Notes: generated by a model from the letters alone, not told the origin. A stretch of DNA of 64,000 nt from Glandiceps talaboti (GCF_964340395.1 NC_135549.1:8959342-9023341); one strand, 5' to 3'; shown: positions 1 to 30,192, counted from the stretch's first letter. Translations and numbers: made by a program.

Positions 1-11169
<11,169 letters not shown>

Positions 11170-12811
11170 GTTGACAACTGCACATCCCATAATCCAAAGC
11201 GACATTAAACAACATACCTAGCCCCCTGTAGAGGGCGAACGGTGAAGATGAATATGAGGGAGGAGCTAGAACTCAACATGTTGGTACTGGTACCCTATAA
11301 AACTGAAAACGCGTCCCTGACGCAATTCTCTGTAATACTTACTAGTATTTCTTGGAAAATAACCCTACTATGATTGTTGAGATGCATTTTCTCATCCGTC
11401 CATGGTTCGGTTTCACATCATGTTACTTCATACAACGTGCATGGAACTCTCTAGTACTGATGGTCTCTGACCACAGCACAGGACACTTAGTTATACGTAC
11501 GAAAAGAAAAAAACAAACAAAATAAATAAACAAACAATAAATGAATAAATACTGACAAGCATCAACAAGCTTAAGAGAGTAATTACAAATCATTATCAAC
11601 AAAAATTACTATATGTTTTCCTATATGCGAAATGCATTTAAATGGCCACAATTGTACATACCCCATTATATGGGAAAACATATTGTAATTGTTACCGTTG
11701 TTTATAATGATTTGTATTTACTCTCTTGTTGATGCTTGTCAGTATTTACATTGTATCTATTGTTTGTGTGTGTGTTTGTGTGTTTGTTTGTTTGTCTGTT
11801 TATTTGTTTGTTTGTTGGTTGGTTGGTTTTCGTAAACATAACTAAGCCCGAGTACCCTGTGCTCTGACGAGCCATGTATGCGGTACGAGGTTAGACAGAC
11901 CATCGTATACATCCAGAGCTAGCCTCACACAGGTACTACAATGACATCATTTAATTAAGCTACTCTATGAAAAAGGTAGACTGACACCCGGCACCCTTAA
12001 ATATAATTAGAAAGTGTACTTACCAGTATTATCATTTTAAAAACCTTTTTACAGACTCGCAGTCCATAGAAAAACAACAACGACGACGACGACAACATAA
12101 CAACACATCACAAGACATCTTTCATACGTAAATGCGCCATTAAATTTGTCCCAATTTGCCCCAATCTAACCAACAGTTTACACAGTACAATTTACATTAT
12201 TTTTAAAATAAAGTTACAAATTACGAAGATATTTCAATTTAATATGTATTTACAAATTACGAAGAAAACTTCATATACTATCTTTAACAGTATTCAATTG
12301 CATGGCCATAATGTATTCATACACGCACGCTGCATGTAAACAACAAAGAATTTGACACAATCAATCAAGTCTCTGAAATACGATAATTTCGATGAGACCT
12401 GCTATTATAAAATTACAAGAGGAAACAATTATATACAAACACACTGCTGCATTAATAAGTTGATTTATTATTAACAACTTCGACAGTTCGTATACAATTT
12501 TGAAAATCTGGAATATTCAAATTACAGTATCAATTGTCTTTGGTTAATTGACAATTAATTAAATAGTTGACTTGGTGTGGACCAATCAAGATTTGATTTT
12601 CGAAGCCAAATAATATTTGTTTAGTCATTCATATTTTACGATTGTTTCAATTTTGATTTTCGCAAGGCATTGATTGATTTCTAACATAACAAATCAACCG
12701 GGTTCTCTATCTGTTGAGGGAAATGTCATTGCCATTTAAAGAGTTCGAGTATTCGTTTGTTACATTTCAAGCGATGGTTGTCGTTTCTGGTTCCGTTTGG
12801 GGGAAAAAATA
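11170..12811. other. Intergenic stretch between the IL17RD-like start and the secreted gene's 3' end
   Basis: It holds the fold-back element and otherwise AT-rich DNA. On the minus strand an AATAAA hexamer (plus-strand 12464-12469) lies about 345 bp beyond the secreted gene's stop and could be its polyadenylation signal. Confidence 0.4.
11473..11864. repeat. Large fold-back element
   Basis: Arms of 155-200 bp are reverse complements: 'CTGACAAGCATCAACAAG...GAGAGTAATTACAAATCATTAT' near 11550-11600 against the same text on the other strand near 11700-11745. The arms carry AAAC/GTTT tetramer tracts, and the outer ends are CAGCACAGG and CCTGTGCTCTG. The central loop is about 40 bp. No open frame is present. 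Confidence 0.65.
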
Positions 12812-13440
12812 TCAGGTAGCGTTTGACGTGGGGTAGTTGTCCGCCCAGGGCGATTCCATTTCAACATCGGAAGGAGAAAATCCATACTGGAAATGTAGAC
12901 TGTAAAACAAAGACTGGATTTCTTCGGGTAAAGTGTCGAAAAAAATGTAAAAAAAGTGACTAAAGAACACTTGTGTCATTTGTCGAAAGAAAGTACAGTG
13001 ATTCCAGTCATCTTCCCATTGGCCTTTTGCTACCTCGTCCAGCATGTAAAACACGCCGAAGGGACCATCTAAAAAGTACTCTTCAAGGCCAGAACTATCA
13101 TCCCCGGGATAAAGCGCACATGGATATTTCTCGAAATTTTCCCAAAAAGTCTTCCAAAGATTATGGAAAAAGTAGTACATGACCTGTGTCCACATATCGC
13201 ATTGATAGTATGACCAGTTATCTGACATTGACATATCGGACTCGACATCCAACATATTATTAAAGGAATCATCGTGTGATGAGAATTGATAATCGTCATA
13301 GAATTCTGTAGCCAAATCCCAACAAGAATTTTCGAAGAAAAACTCCATGACATCGGTTAGTGGTTGTGCTTGATGTAAAATGTCTACGAAGTCTCGTCGA
13401 GTTGCTGTACCTTTCTTCAATGTAGACTTCTCTATACGTC
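12812..13440 (-). CDS. Domain copy 2 of the secreted protein and C-terminus
   Basis: The domain runs from RRDFVDILHQAQPLTDV to LHFQYGF, then a short tail ending NYPTSNAT. It is similar to copy 1 along its whole length, with an indel in the Asp/Ser-rich region between the first two cysteines. This indicates an internal tandem duplication. Confidence 0.6.
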
Positions 13441-15450
13441 CAACCAACTCCCGTGCCTTCGTGGCCAGTTCTACCCCTCCAATCATTTTCCCATCTTTTA
13501 TGTCTTTTATTTTCTTTTGTTGGATTTTGTTGATGTTCTCTGGTAAGTTTCTACCCAAGACTTCGCTAACATATTTGTTTACGATGTCGTTTTCCGTCAA
13601 CTTTTGATTTTTATCATACTTGACGGTTGGAACAGCATCTATTAGTAGATTCGGTTCTTGACTGTATTCGGACTGGTATTCTTCGGAATCGACTATGAAT
13701 CCATTTTCGAAATGGAACTTATAAACTAGAGATTGGAGATCGTGTGGCAAGATGTCAAAATAGAAGTATAGAAAATGTCTGAAAAACATTTCGCTAAGAA
13801 ATTGGAAGAATCCACAATAGTTCCAATCATCGTACCATTCGCCGTTGTTGATTTGGTCTAGAACTATGAACACGCCAAAGGGATCATCAAGAATATCATG
13901 ATCAAGTCCGAATCCATTGACACCGGACGCCAATCCGCACGGGTACTTCTCAAAATCTTCCCAGAAAGTCTTCCAGAAATTGCGGTAGAAATAGTAGAAA
14001 GTTAACGCCCATACCTCGCAGTCATTATTCGCCAATTCATCGTAGGAATCTACATCAGAGAATACCTCGTTGGTGATACTAGTAGATTCGTCGATAGATT
14101 CTGCAAGTTCTACACTTATATCCCAGCATGCATTTGTATAGAGGAACATAATGACATCGGTCAGTGGTTTTGCCTGGTGAATAATATCAATGTAATCTCG
14201 TTCCTTTGTTTTCAGGGCTTTATAAAAAATTGACTTCCCTACCAACTGTCGTGTCCCACGCCATCACGGTCTCGAAGACAGTTGCATTATTTTTAGAAAG
14301 ATTTCCGAGCTGCACTCGACCATGAGCAGTATTGTCCACTTTCCTGTCCAATACGTTATCCAAGTATTCACGCATCAGTGAAGACTGAGATGTTGCTGCT
14401 TTGCCATGTTCGTTGTGGAGTCCAAAGTTATTGGTCAATGCTTGCTGGCGTAGATTGGTAGCCGTTAACACTTCATTCTCTTTGACTTTTGGTGCATGCT
14501 ATAGAGGAAGAACAAAGAAAAGTTTATTTTTTTGAAACATTTATAGTATTAAAAAATCATTGTAGTTCTTAATTTACTCCCAACAGTTTACCAGTCTCTG
14601 GCCTTTGACAGTGTTCTGATGAATCAATGCATTATACTTCTCTTGGCGTTCATCTCAATACACAACAATGTATTATATCAGGATGCATGGGTTTAGTCGT
14701 CGCCTATCGGCACAGTCATGTGTTATGTTGAGAGATTGATGTCTAGGTAGCGTAGAAGCAAACATTATCTAACAGACTAACAACTACAATTGTTGCAGGA
14801 AAATATTTTGAATTCATAAATAGTCGTCAGATTTGTAAATTGCACAAAGGGTACGTTGGGAACATTTCGATTCTCTTAAAAGTACATTAGTTTATCATCA
14901 TCGTCGTCATCGTCATCATCACCTGTCAGTGGTTAGTGGTTAGTTGTAACCGCTCTGAATTGAATTGTTTATTCACCAGATACAAAACAGGAGAAATTTT
15001 ATTTACATTTCAAAAAGGAGGGCCACAGAAATAGTTCGATCTGAACTAGTCTGTGACCCTAATACTAACTACTGTACTGGTATATTTAATACGGAGGCGA
15101 ATTGCTGGTCAAAATAGAAATTTGAATACATAGTTGGCATGTTATGACTGTTCGGACTTACAGCTGGCAAAGCTCACCGCACAACTCGTCGTAATATTAC
15201 ACGTGGTGCAGGAGTTTGCCATATTTACAGGACTTTATGGGAGTGACGAGAGAAATGTATTGCAGTATTCGACCACAAAACAGAGACGTGTTGACGGAAA
15301 CATTCAATAGTTATTTTTAACATCTAAAAAGTATTGTCTTACCTCTTGAAGTGATTTGGCATGCTTCTTGTGTATTGGTCTGCTTTCAATAGAGTTTGTC
15401 AAGATGGTGAGAAGAACCAGGCAAATTGACAGAAGGACAATCTTTGCCAT
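12812..15450 (-). CDS. Secreted protein with two tandem copies of an unrecognised Cys/Trp/Phe-rich domain (frame interrupted)
   Basis: Exon 1 (15450-15343) encodes a 36-residue start with a clear signal peptide (MAKIVLLSICLVLLTIL) and ends at a GTAAGA donor in phase 0. Exon 2 starts at 14498 after a polypyrimidine-TAG acceptor, also phase 0 (HAPKVKENEV). Its frame meets a stop at 14220, while the frame carrying the rest (down to the stop at 12812) is shifted by one base; see the frameshift entry. The downstream part holds two homologous domains. Each has D(Y/F)(I/V)DI(I/L)HQA(K/Q)PLTDV, then (A/S)CWD, a Cys-x-x-W, FWKTFWE(D/N)FEKYPC, (D/G)PFGVF, DDWN(Y/H)C and LP..(L/I)QSL.Y..HF..GF. Four cysteines per copy are conserved. 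I recognise no family; extracellular action is inferred from the signal peptide and cysteine pattern. Confidence 0.65.
13620..14245 (-). CDS. Domain copy 1 of the secreted protein
   Basis: The domain runs from DYIDIIHQAKPLTDV to FHFENGF, about 170 residues, then a charged linker. It is rich in Trp, Phe and Tyr and strongly acidic, with Cys at the ACWD, DCEVW, YPCGL and NYCGF positions. All four are shared with copy 2. Confidence 0.6.
14228..14260 (-). pseudogene. Apparent one-base frameshift in the secreted two-domain gene
   Basis: Upstream frame: ...VFETVMAWDTTVGREVNFL then stop. Shifted frame: ...TRQLVGKSIFYKALKTKERDYIDI. The second domain copy is preceded by ARELVGRIEKSTLKKGTATRRDFVDI, which aligns with the shifted frame from (T)RQLVGK onward. 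Homology therefore crosses the junction, and dropping a single base near 14250 would restore it. No GT-AG intron of credible length fits. It could be a sequencing error, a recent disabling mutation or, less likely, a recoding site. Confidence 0.55.
15343..15450 (-). CDS. Secreted two-domain protein, exon 1 (signal peptide)
   Basis: The ATG at 15450-15448 is chosen over the upstream in-frame start because the hydrophobic leader begins right after it. Cleavage is likely near SIES/RP. The mature N-terminus (RPIHKKHAK) is strongly basic. Confidence 0.7.
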
Positions 15451-16889
15451 CTCGCCACTTTTGCCTGTATTGTACGGTCGTATTCCCGCCTCAAGCCTGA
15501 CGTCTTGGTGAAGCAGTGTAATGAATTCTATTTCGTGCTGTTGGCACCGTAAACTGTCACACAACGATGAATTTCTTGTGCTTTGACGGACCTTACCATT
15601 TTACACTCAGGGGATTCCAGATGGTAGTTGCATTTGAACTAACTTCGCAATACAAGTCAGGTTGTGAGATGTACTAAACTCAAATTGTAACATAAGATTA
15701 CACATTGTGTGAGCGTTAATGGTGATTGTAGTCAGGGTGGCTGTAGCTAGGGTGACAGAAGGAGATATTTCTTCGAAATCTAATTTTAAAAAAAAGCTAT
15801 GACTGTTCTTGAGTAAGTCAACTTACCTTTAGGACATTGGTTCATTCAAATTATGAATATTATGTATTGACACTTGGATTCATTGGTCAAAAACAGGTGT
15901 GTCCGTATAACTCATACCTGCAAGTTCGTGACGTGTGGTCTTTTCACATCATTGAACGATTAGCATAACATCTGACCACAACTGTGATCGAAAAAGTAAC
16001 CTGACTTACAGAGTTGCAGTGAAAAGAAACTATGAACATAAACTTTTCCATTGACAAGTAACCTATAAAATATCCACAACACGATTATAAGACATGATAG
16101 TTAACACGTTTACAGAGAGCGTCATCTTCGAACCAAACAACGTGGTAATTTGTGAATAAAAGAAGCCCGATTGTTGAGGATTCTTACAAGCAGTGTTTCC
16201 ACGCAATGATGAAACACACACATAATTATGTATCTGTTAACTTTACTAGTTTCATATACAACGACACTAATGACGATTTGCAAATTAGTAACAATATGTA
16301 CATTTACTGTTCACCTTGTATGCATGGTATTCAACAGTGTGAAGCGCCACCTACGACAGCATTTCTACAGTCAAATCAGACCTCCGTCATCTCAAATACA
16401 CGTACATCAAGTTTGGTGTCTGTATGTTTGTACAGAGAGGGAAACTAGACAAGTACACGGTTTCTCAAAATATCCAATCCTGAAAAGACGTTGACTTCTC
16501 CAGTTTGGCGATTAAGGGAAGTCTGAGACAGGATTTTAATGTTAACAAATATTGATTAAAAGTGGAACGTATGATCAAAAAGTTTCAAATTTTGTGTGAC
16601 TTCGATATGACGTCATCGTTTTAAAGATTGATTAAACATCGACTGAATATGATAAAAATATACTTGTACAAAAGTCAGTCCAGTTGAGATATGGAACAAA
16701 TGACTGGCCTACATGGTAACATCGTCAACGGTACACGTTTGAAATTCATCAGAATACTGTTTCATCAAACCATTGTGCTATGAGTACAGGAACGTTACGT
16801 TTCACTTTATGGGGACGATAATAGTTGACTGTGGGGTACATCAAACGACCATTGTACTATGAGGGTAATGACCTTCACTTCACTAGTCT

Positions 16890-16980
16890 AGAATTCTAAA
16901 CTGATACAGTATTACGTTTTACAATATGGTATTAGTAATGAAGTTTTTAAAACGTAATACTGTACCAGTTTAGAATTCTA
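16890..16980. repeat. 91-bp hairpin-forming inverted repeat
   Basis: AGAATTCTAAACTGATACAG and the following ATTACGTTTTA are mirrored by TAAAACGTAATACTGTACCA and GTTTAGAATTCT. The loop is about 20 bp. Confidence 0.75.
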
Positions 16981-17531
16981 AACCTATCACTTCACAGGAG
17001 CCACTTGACTTTTATAGCACAGAGCTGAAGTACATAAAGGCCATGGGTGCCTAGAACCACACCTAATATATGAATCAAATCAGTCGTGACCATAGAAAAA
17101 ACACACTAACACAGTTTACGAGTTCCCAATTATAAATGACGTTTTAATATTTTAACCATTGTTGAGTTGCCAGTGAACCAAACATATTATGGTATATATA
17201 CAGAATAGCAAATAAACTATACATTTGGTGCCTTACTATTTAGTATTTACAAGATGTCAGATTAGAATAAATTCAAGATTATAGTACTTTGAGAAGGTTG
17301 TAAATTTATTTGACCTAATGGTGAGTTTATGAAACATACAAGACGTTCAATTGTAACTTAGACTAAATAACTTTCATCAAATGACCCACTAACTACATTA
17401 AACGGGGATATCGAACAGTACATTTCTAATAATTCATTATATACATTTAATTATATCTTAAACAATTTAATTAGTCATGATTCCTGAAAAAAATATCAAA
17501 ATATAAAAAAGAGCTCACGATAGATATTACT

Positions 17532-17605
17532 TGTGACGTATAAGACATTACCTGTGACGTATAAGACATTACCTGTGACGTATAAGACATTACCTGTGAC
17601 GTATC
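17532..17605 (+). repeat. 21-bp tandem repeat containing TGACGTA
   Basis: GTGACGTATAAGACATTACCT is repeated three times plus a partial fourth copy, nearly without change. Each unit contains a TGACGTA core like an ATF/CREB half-site. Confidence 0.85.
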
Positions 17606-18153
17606 AGTTGATGAGAACGTATGCATGTCGATATGGGTTGGGACAAATATACCCGCCCCCCTTTCACTTCAATATTGGAGAGGGGTATTGCTCTTACAAA
17701 GACATAAATATAGCTGATGAACTCTACCGACATGTTATGCACCCAAATATATTTGGGTTAATTTTTATACTTTTCAAAACGAAGTTAAAAGTACCCGTTG
17801 TAGTTTGAAATTTGCCAATATGGCTGTGCAAGTCAGTGCTATTTATGTAATATTGTGTTGACAACACTAGAACAGGGTGACGTAATTTGATTCTCAAAAT
17901 GCATGAAGACTCCAACCCACCGCTAGTACCGCGTGTTTACACAGGTACGATATTATTAAAACAAATAAAAGGTACAAGTATACAGTTACAGTTTCCGAGC
18001 ATACTTACTTCCGTGAAGATATTGACATAGTTAAGATTTATTAAGACAATGTCAGTGAATGTTTCTTTGTCTTAGATTTGTTGGCATGACAAGATTTTAG
18101 AACAAAATTCTCTCCTAAAAGTAACCCATCTTATAAATCCAGTTCAATCCAAC

Positions 18154-18155
<2 letters not shown>

Positions 18156-18187
<32 letters not shown>
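18156..18187. repeat. (TA)n microsatellite
   Basis: About 32 bp of TA dinucleotide. Confidence 0.9.
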
Positions 18188-18189
<2 letters not shown>

Positions 18190-19093
18190 AAAAACACAAA
18201 TGAGAACTGCGAGACCACAAAGCTCAACTCAAAGGGTTTCCAAACGTTTTGACTCGACAACCAATATTACGTGATCATGGCGTACCTGCACCCTATAGTT
18301 GAGTTTTAAGTTCCTACTTTATCCAAAATTACGATAATATAACAAGACTAGTCATTCAACTTTGTGTTGTTTGAGTAAAAGTGTCATAGAGACAGAAGAC
18401 ATTCTACGAAAACGAAAGGGCACAACAGCCGCGTCTTTCGTTTTGACGGAATTATACGTTTTTAAAAGTAAAAAGCGCTCCGTTACATTTGTAATATAAA
18501 GCGAGTTGTCTTTCCTTAAAGAGTTTATTTTAAAAGATTCATAATGTAACGAGTTACTAAATAAATGCAAAAAATTACTGCAAAGAGAATCAAATTTTAT
18601 GGAAACTATCCCACTACATTGTTTTTAAGCTGTGTTAAAATTTATCAGATGTAAACAAAATTTTGGCAAACGCATGCGCACATGTCTTTACTTCCACGGT
18701 TTAGTATTTGTCAGTTCAAAATATGTCTGTGTACCCATGCTCACAGTATTTAGTATTAAGAAAAGATTTGAATTGTGTGCTTGCATGTCATGTTGATATA
18801 AAAATCGAATCCATGATAAAACATGTCATGAAAATCAGGAGTTCGTAAAGTTTAATTTGCAAAAGAGACTAACATCTAGTGTATACGTATTTGAAATGTC
18901 CCCTCTTTGATCAACGAAATGTAAATGTGAATTTAAATCGCGGTGCGGGGTATTTCAATATCTGGCACTTATCGTATTGTCACTAGTTTGTGTTGCGACA
19001 AAGTTTGACGTCACGAGAAATCGTTAAGAGTTGTAGATGTAGCTTCTACGTCTATGAGACAATGTCAGGGTGTTACAGTCGATGACAGTGTTG

Positions 19094-24939
<5,846 letters not shown>

Positions 24940-27900
24940 TTTATGATGAAAGGTTATACCTGGACAACAGGGAAAAAACGGAAATAATAAATTTTTTTGG
25001 CATGTGAAGCTCCCAGAAATAGATTATAGGAAAGGGGTACAGCTGGTGGATTTCAATAATCCATAACACTTATATTTAAAAATGTACAGAATATCATATA
25101 TTTTCACTATCAATAAAAAGAAAACATGTACAACAAATGAAGGGGGTTGAGAGATGTGCAGAAATTCCACTCAATGTACGGTTGAATGTTCATTGTTACA
25201 TGCATGTTTGTGTTAAGCAATTATATCTATTTTCGTTTTTAGCCTTCACAAAAAGATGCAAAACACATTGTTTCTATAGAAACGACTAGTTCCTATTCGT
25301 GACGGCTTTTGATGAAATACACTAGTATAATCATTGAATTGTATCTAGGTGTCAATCTTAATAGGTCATGTTCATTACTCTAGAACAAGATGACAATGGA
25401 TTTCTTAAGTGTACACTTTTAATGAAAAGACCAAATTGTAATTTAAGGATATGAACAGATCGGAACATAATTTCCCTTGAAGTATCTTAGGGGCATTCAT
25501 TGCGGGACGTCTTCATGACAACAAGCTTGGCTAAGCCTTGTTGATTCTCTTCCGCGCAAACAGTTTTCAAAAATTAATGGATGGATGTAACATACGTTCT
25601 CACGATATTCCTTAAGTTTGGACAATGGTAAGAAAATGAAAGGAAATGGACTAAAATAAACGACGTTCTATAAATACTGGTTAACGATTAAGGCATGCCT
25701 GTCTCACTACGCAATGTATAAGTTCACCTTGTGATAAATAGATAATGTATATTTGATGAAGCACTCTAATTTTGACCTTGGATAAATCGAGTGGTGACAG
25801 GCGATGACCTGTGACCTTGGGAGTGTTTTATCATATTCTTTCTAAATACCTGGCCTGTGGTGATAACAAGTACACGGCAAAAGCAAGGCTTTAGGCCTAT
25901 TAGGGCGGTTCATTAAAATGGCGGCAAACTTGATACCAGTTTGTCAATAAAGTAATATAATGTGATACAGGTGAGGGGTGTTTCTCCGGTCACAAAACAC
26001 GGATGAGTGAACATTGCTACTTTACGTAGAAGGGACCCATCGATGACAAAATAGTATAGAGTTCTGTCTCTGCGTGATAGCCTCCGCGTTCTTGTTTATT
26101 GTGTTTCCGGGGTGAATTCGACATTCAACTTTGTTTTGTTATCATGCACAATACAATGTCCCACCACACGTCATATCTATAGTAACGTGTAAACTTTTCT
26201 AAACTAACTACCATGTATACTTAATACTAGTAAGTTTAATGTCAGCTTCCTGTCAACCCTGTTTATTTGTTACTAAATCATATCACGATGATAAAACAAC
26301 ACCGTCCTATTAAAAGCATTTTCATTACGATTACCAATTGCTGAATGTTAAAATGTTTACAGGCTAAATACAATCCCAATAGTTAATATATATTGTCCAG
26401 GAAAGGCTCAGATGTAAATTGAATTATTAATTCAATATTAAAACAAAGTTTCACGTCTTCGGGGCGTCACGGAAATTGTACAAAATTTTAAAAATAAATG
26501 CCAAAACAACTGTCAACATTTTCGACATTAATATGACATCTTTATCATGTATCTGAAACTAACAGTGATAACAGTTACTTGCCTGTAATAAATAAAATAC
26601 TCGGTCCTGCTATCAGTGAAATCCTGTTACTAATCCAGAGGTATATTTTTATTGTATTGATGCCACTACCAAGTGTAAACGAATCGTAAAAACTAATAAA
26701 CAAGTTTGGACTCTATAAATTACTATATAGGGGTTATTCACAGGATGAAATGGGCGTGACAGTGTACATAGGTGCGATATGCAATTTTGGTAAAAGCCGT
26801 CGCTACTGCGTTACGCGTCATTACGCAACTCTTGAAACTAATACTCCGTCGGGCTTTATAACATAAACTCAAAATACACAAACGTATACCGCTCAGTCTT
26901 TTCCAGTTAAAAAGGAAGATTGTTGAAAGGTCATCAGCGAGACTTGGTACCGTTATGTACAACAATAGAGAGCTAAACAATTCACAGGAACATGAATAAA
27001 GCGCTTGAACAAAGGCATAAAACGCATTGACGTATGCTCGCAAAAGAATAAATTCATCCCGAAGATAATAGCTTCGTCAGGCTAGATTGGGGTCAGATTA
27101 GGGGTAACCGTTACCATGAGATTCGTGAAGCAAACACTGCGACGAAATTGAATGGCGGGGTTAAAACGAATTATATGTTGGGCAATGTAATCAAAGACTC
27201 ACTCATAATACGCGGAAATCGGCAGACAGGGCAGGGAATTTGGTTTAAAGAAAACCAGTCGGGTGAAAAAGAGGGATACCTGAGGGTAAAAAATCACATT
27301 CTGTATAAAATCACACAGCGATAAGAATCGAACGATTGATTACATGTTATTGGTTACAACCAGGTCCTGTGCTATCACAACAAGGGTCGTGCTAATCCCC
27401 CTTTTTATATCCTTTGTTTGTATTCTGTCCTAATTTGTGATTGCAAATCTTTCAAACGTGATAAAAATGAAATAAAATGTTCGGATGTTTTTGTTGTAAA
27501 CGACGGCTTCATTTCGTTAAATATGAATGTCAAGTTCATTTTTTTAAAAGATAAACGACACAGAGATAATACATAATCAAAATGTAAGCCCATACACGAG
27601 GAGTCATGGTTTGGTCAAATATATCGACACATTAGTCTTCACCATGGGTCCCAATGTCAGCCAAAATTGACTTATTACAGAATCGACTTGTTTCAACCCC
27701 AGCAATGTGGTAGGTCTTAAAGTGCAATCACGAAAGTCACATAGTTCCCCTTCCCCTATGTGACTGTCACATTGTGTAACTAAATTGGAACATGATAGCC
27801 GGCGGGCAAACGTTCTAAAATAAAAGGTCAAATTAGAAATCTATCCACATGTTGCAGTAGCTAAGCAACGCATGCACAGCCTTTTAGTTGTATAAGAATG

Positions 27901-30056
27901 CAGGTAACAGAGACAAATGACACGAAATACTAAAATCAGTTTGTTTAAAGTAAACCCACTATAATGACCACGTGAATACTTAGGGGTGGCTTCAAGATTA
28001 TTGAAAATATTGACAGAGGATTTCATCCCTTCCTGGAGTAGCTGTTTGTTGATTGTATATATTGCAGTTTAGTGGTTTCTACGGACAGAGTTTTTATCTA
28101 CACATCATGGGGCTGGAATTTAAATTTACTGGTTTACATGTAAAATCGGTAGATTGATGGTACCATCAGAAATAAATGCATGTTAGATAGATTTACACTA
28201 CTTCTCAGTGACTACACAGTGTAAAAATGAAATATTGTCCAACTGTACAGTAATATGTTTGACAACAGTGATATAAGCAGCTCATATCAGTTCAAGTAGA
28301 AATAAGACTCGTATGATTTCAAAACACTTTGAGAATTTGCTATACAATTTACAAGTATGCAGCGGTTGTAAAGGCACAATGTTATACGACCTATGTGTAG
28401 GTAGCTATAACCTAGGATACAGTAGTCAGGGTGTATCATTTCTATGCCTTCATAATAAAATAATAGCATATAGCTCAGTAAAATATAACATTATGATTAC
28501 GGTTCAGTGTGGCTTCTTCCATCATACCATCGGTGTTAATAAACTGTGACATTGAAGGAGTTGTCAGTAAATGGTAGTACAGAGCAATTCCTCAAAATGA
28601 ACGCCCCCTACGTATAGAAGTCACTTCCCCGTCAAGTCCACCTTGAGCTCGACATTTAATATACTCAAACACAAACACCACGACTCACATACGACATGTG
28701 TATACGTTTTTTGTATCGTAAAAGTATTAGTGTCAGTTCTTTCCAGCCATTCCGTTATAGAGTACCGATCTACCGTTTCGGTGGCTTGTTTGCTGACGTG
28801 ATTCGTAAACAACAGCGAAAACAACGACCCCCTACCTGAATGCGACACCAGTTTACCACAATTTACATATAACATATACTATTACTATTACTAATTTTTC
28901 TCACCTTGTTGAAAACTGTAACAGGCACTCGTTGGCTTACATCGCAACCTTACTTCCCGTTAGACCAACGCGCCGATTTGGCCGCCGTCAACGACATTAC
29001 AGATAGTCCAATGTCCAGATTTCAGGTCTAAATAGCAACAAGAAAGGACTTCATGTAAATGCCTTTAGCTCAATACCGCTTCACCTAGCAAACCCAACAA
29101 TTAATTAGCGCATGCGTACACGAACTACACGAACTACACACACCTCACACACGTCAACCATCCGAGATGTCGGCTCACGCTTTGAGTACTTGATACAGTC
29201 GTCATAACACTTGCGCTAGTCAATTTTCATATGAAGCATTTCCTGATTATAAAATCATAGACGGAAATAGGCAACTGTGCACCTGTCTTATTAAAGATAA
29301 CGCTACGAATCAGACCAACTCACAAACCAGCTGCCGTAAAAACACTCAATATTGCCCTTGCAATTTTTGCATCATATTTGCATAAAGGTGTACTGGGGTC
29401 AAAACAGGTCACAAAGAATGTATTGATTTCGCGAGTTTGCTTTCGCTCGATGTAACTTCATATTGAGTTCTTTTAGATTGACTTTGATTTATGTTCCGGT
29501 CAGTCTATTTCGACTATTTTTCAAGTGTCACTTGCTGTTTTGAGATCACCTGGGCCGCTATGTTCCCTCTTTGTTTACGGTTGTTAGGGAGGTAAACCAT
29601 AGCATAGTAGCGATTGGAACTAGCGGCCAAACAAATGTGAATACCCGTTACATCACACTGCCAAATCTGACGTCTAGCAATGTTTGCGGTTACTCGTCAA
29701 AGTACATTTGAGCAGTACTGTCATTTCTTAGTTTACTATGTCTCTTTGAACAATAAAAGAAGTCGGTGAGTGTTGTTAGACCATGGATCTAATATTATAG
29801 ATCCACGGTTAGACACAGTGAAAGCCGTAACACATACGATACAGTAATGGTTTGTAAGCTGTTGTGTCAATGACCGTCTTGACTCTAATAATATACCTAT
29901 ACAAGAACTTGTTTGCTAACTACTTGAAGTAAAAACTAAGTTTACCAATGCCTACACTGCACATACCAACACACAAAATAACAAACTAAACAACTTGACC
30001 AACCAATCACCCTATTAGGCCTAGTGACACTATCCTCCCAATACTATCCAAGACTA

Positions 30057-30160
30057 TATATACATACATACATACATACATACATACATACATACATACA
30101 TACATACATACATACATACATACATACATACATACATACATACATACATACAGACATACA

Positions 30161-30192
<32 letters not shown>

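Larger units (their letters stand above)
15451..19093. other. Intergenic stretch between the secreted gene and the nucleotidyltransferase-TPR gene
   Basis: It holds a hairpin at 16890, a 21-bp tandem array at 17532 and a short TA tract at 18156. No convincing exon was seen. A minus-strand AATAAA (plus-strand 18524-18529) could end the TPR transcript, about 565 bp past its stop. Confidence 0.4.

Noticed and set aside
12973-13607. Plus-strand frames within the secreted gene
   Set aside because: Antisense shadows of the minus-strand coding sequence.
16152-16494. Two overlapping plus-strand frames of about 90 codons
   Set aside because: No domain, no splice context, ordinary AT-rich intergenic composition.
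17532-17605. CRISPR-like regular repeats
   Set aside because: Units are directly adjacent with no spacers, and this is animal DNA.
27300-27400. tRNA-like sequence on the minus strand (TCGTTCGATTCTTATCG)
   Set aside because: Anticodon and T stems do not pair properly; at most a decayed tRNA-derived fragment.
28920-28985. tRNA-like 'TTGGTCTAACGGG' on the minus strand
   Set aside because: It has an A-box-like core but no acceptable B box or cloverleaf.
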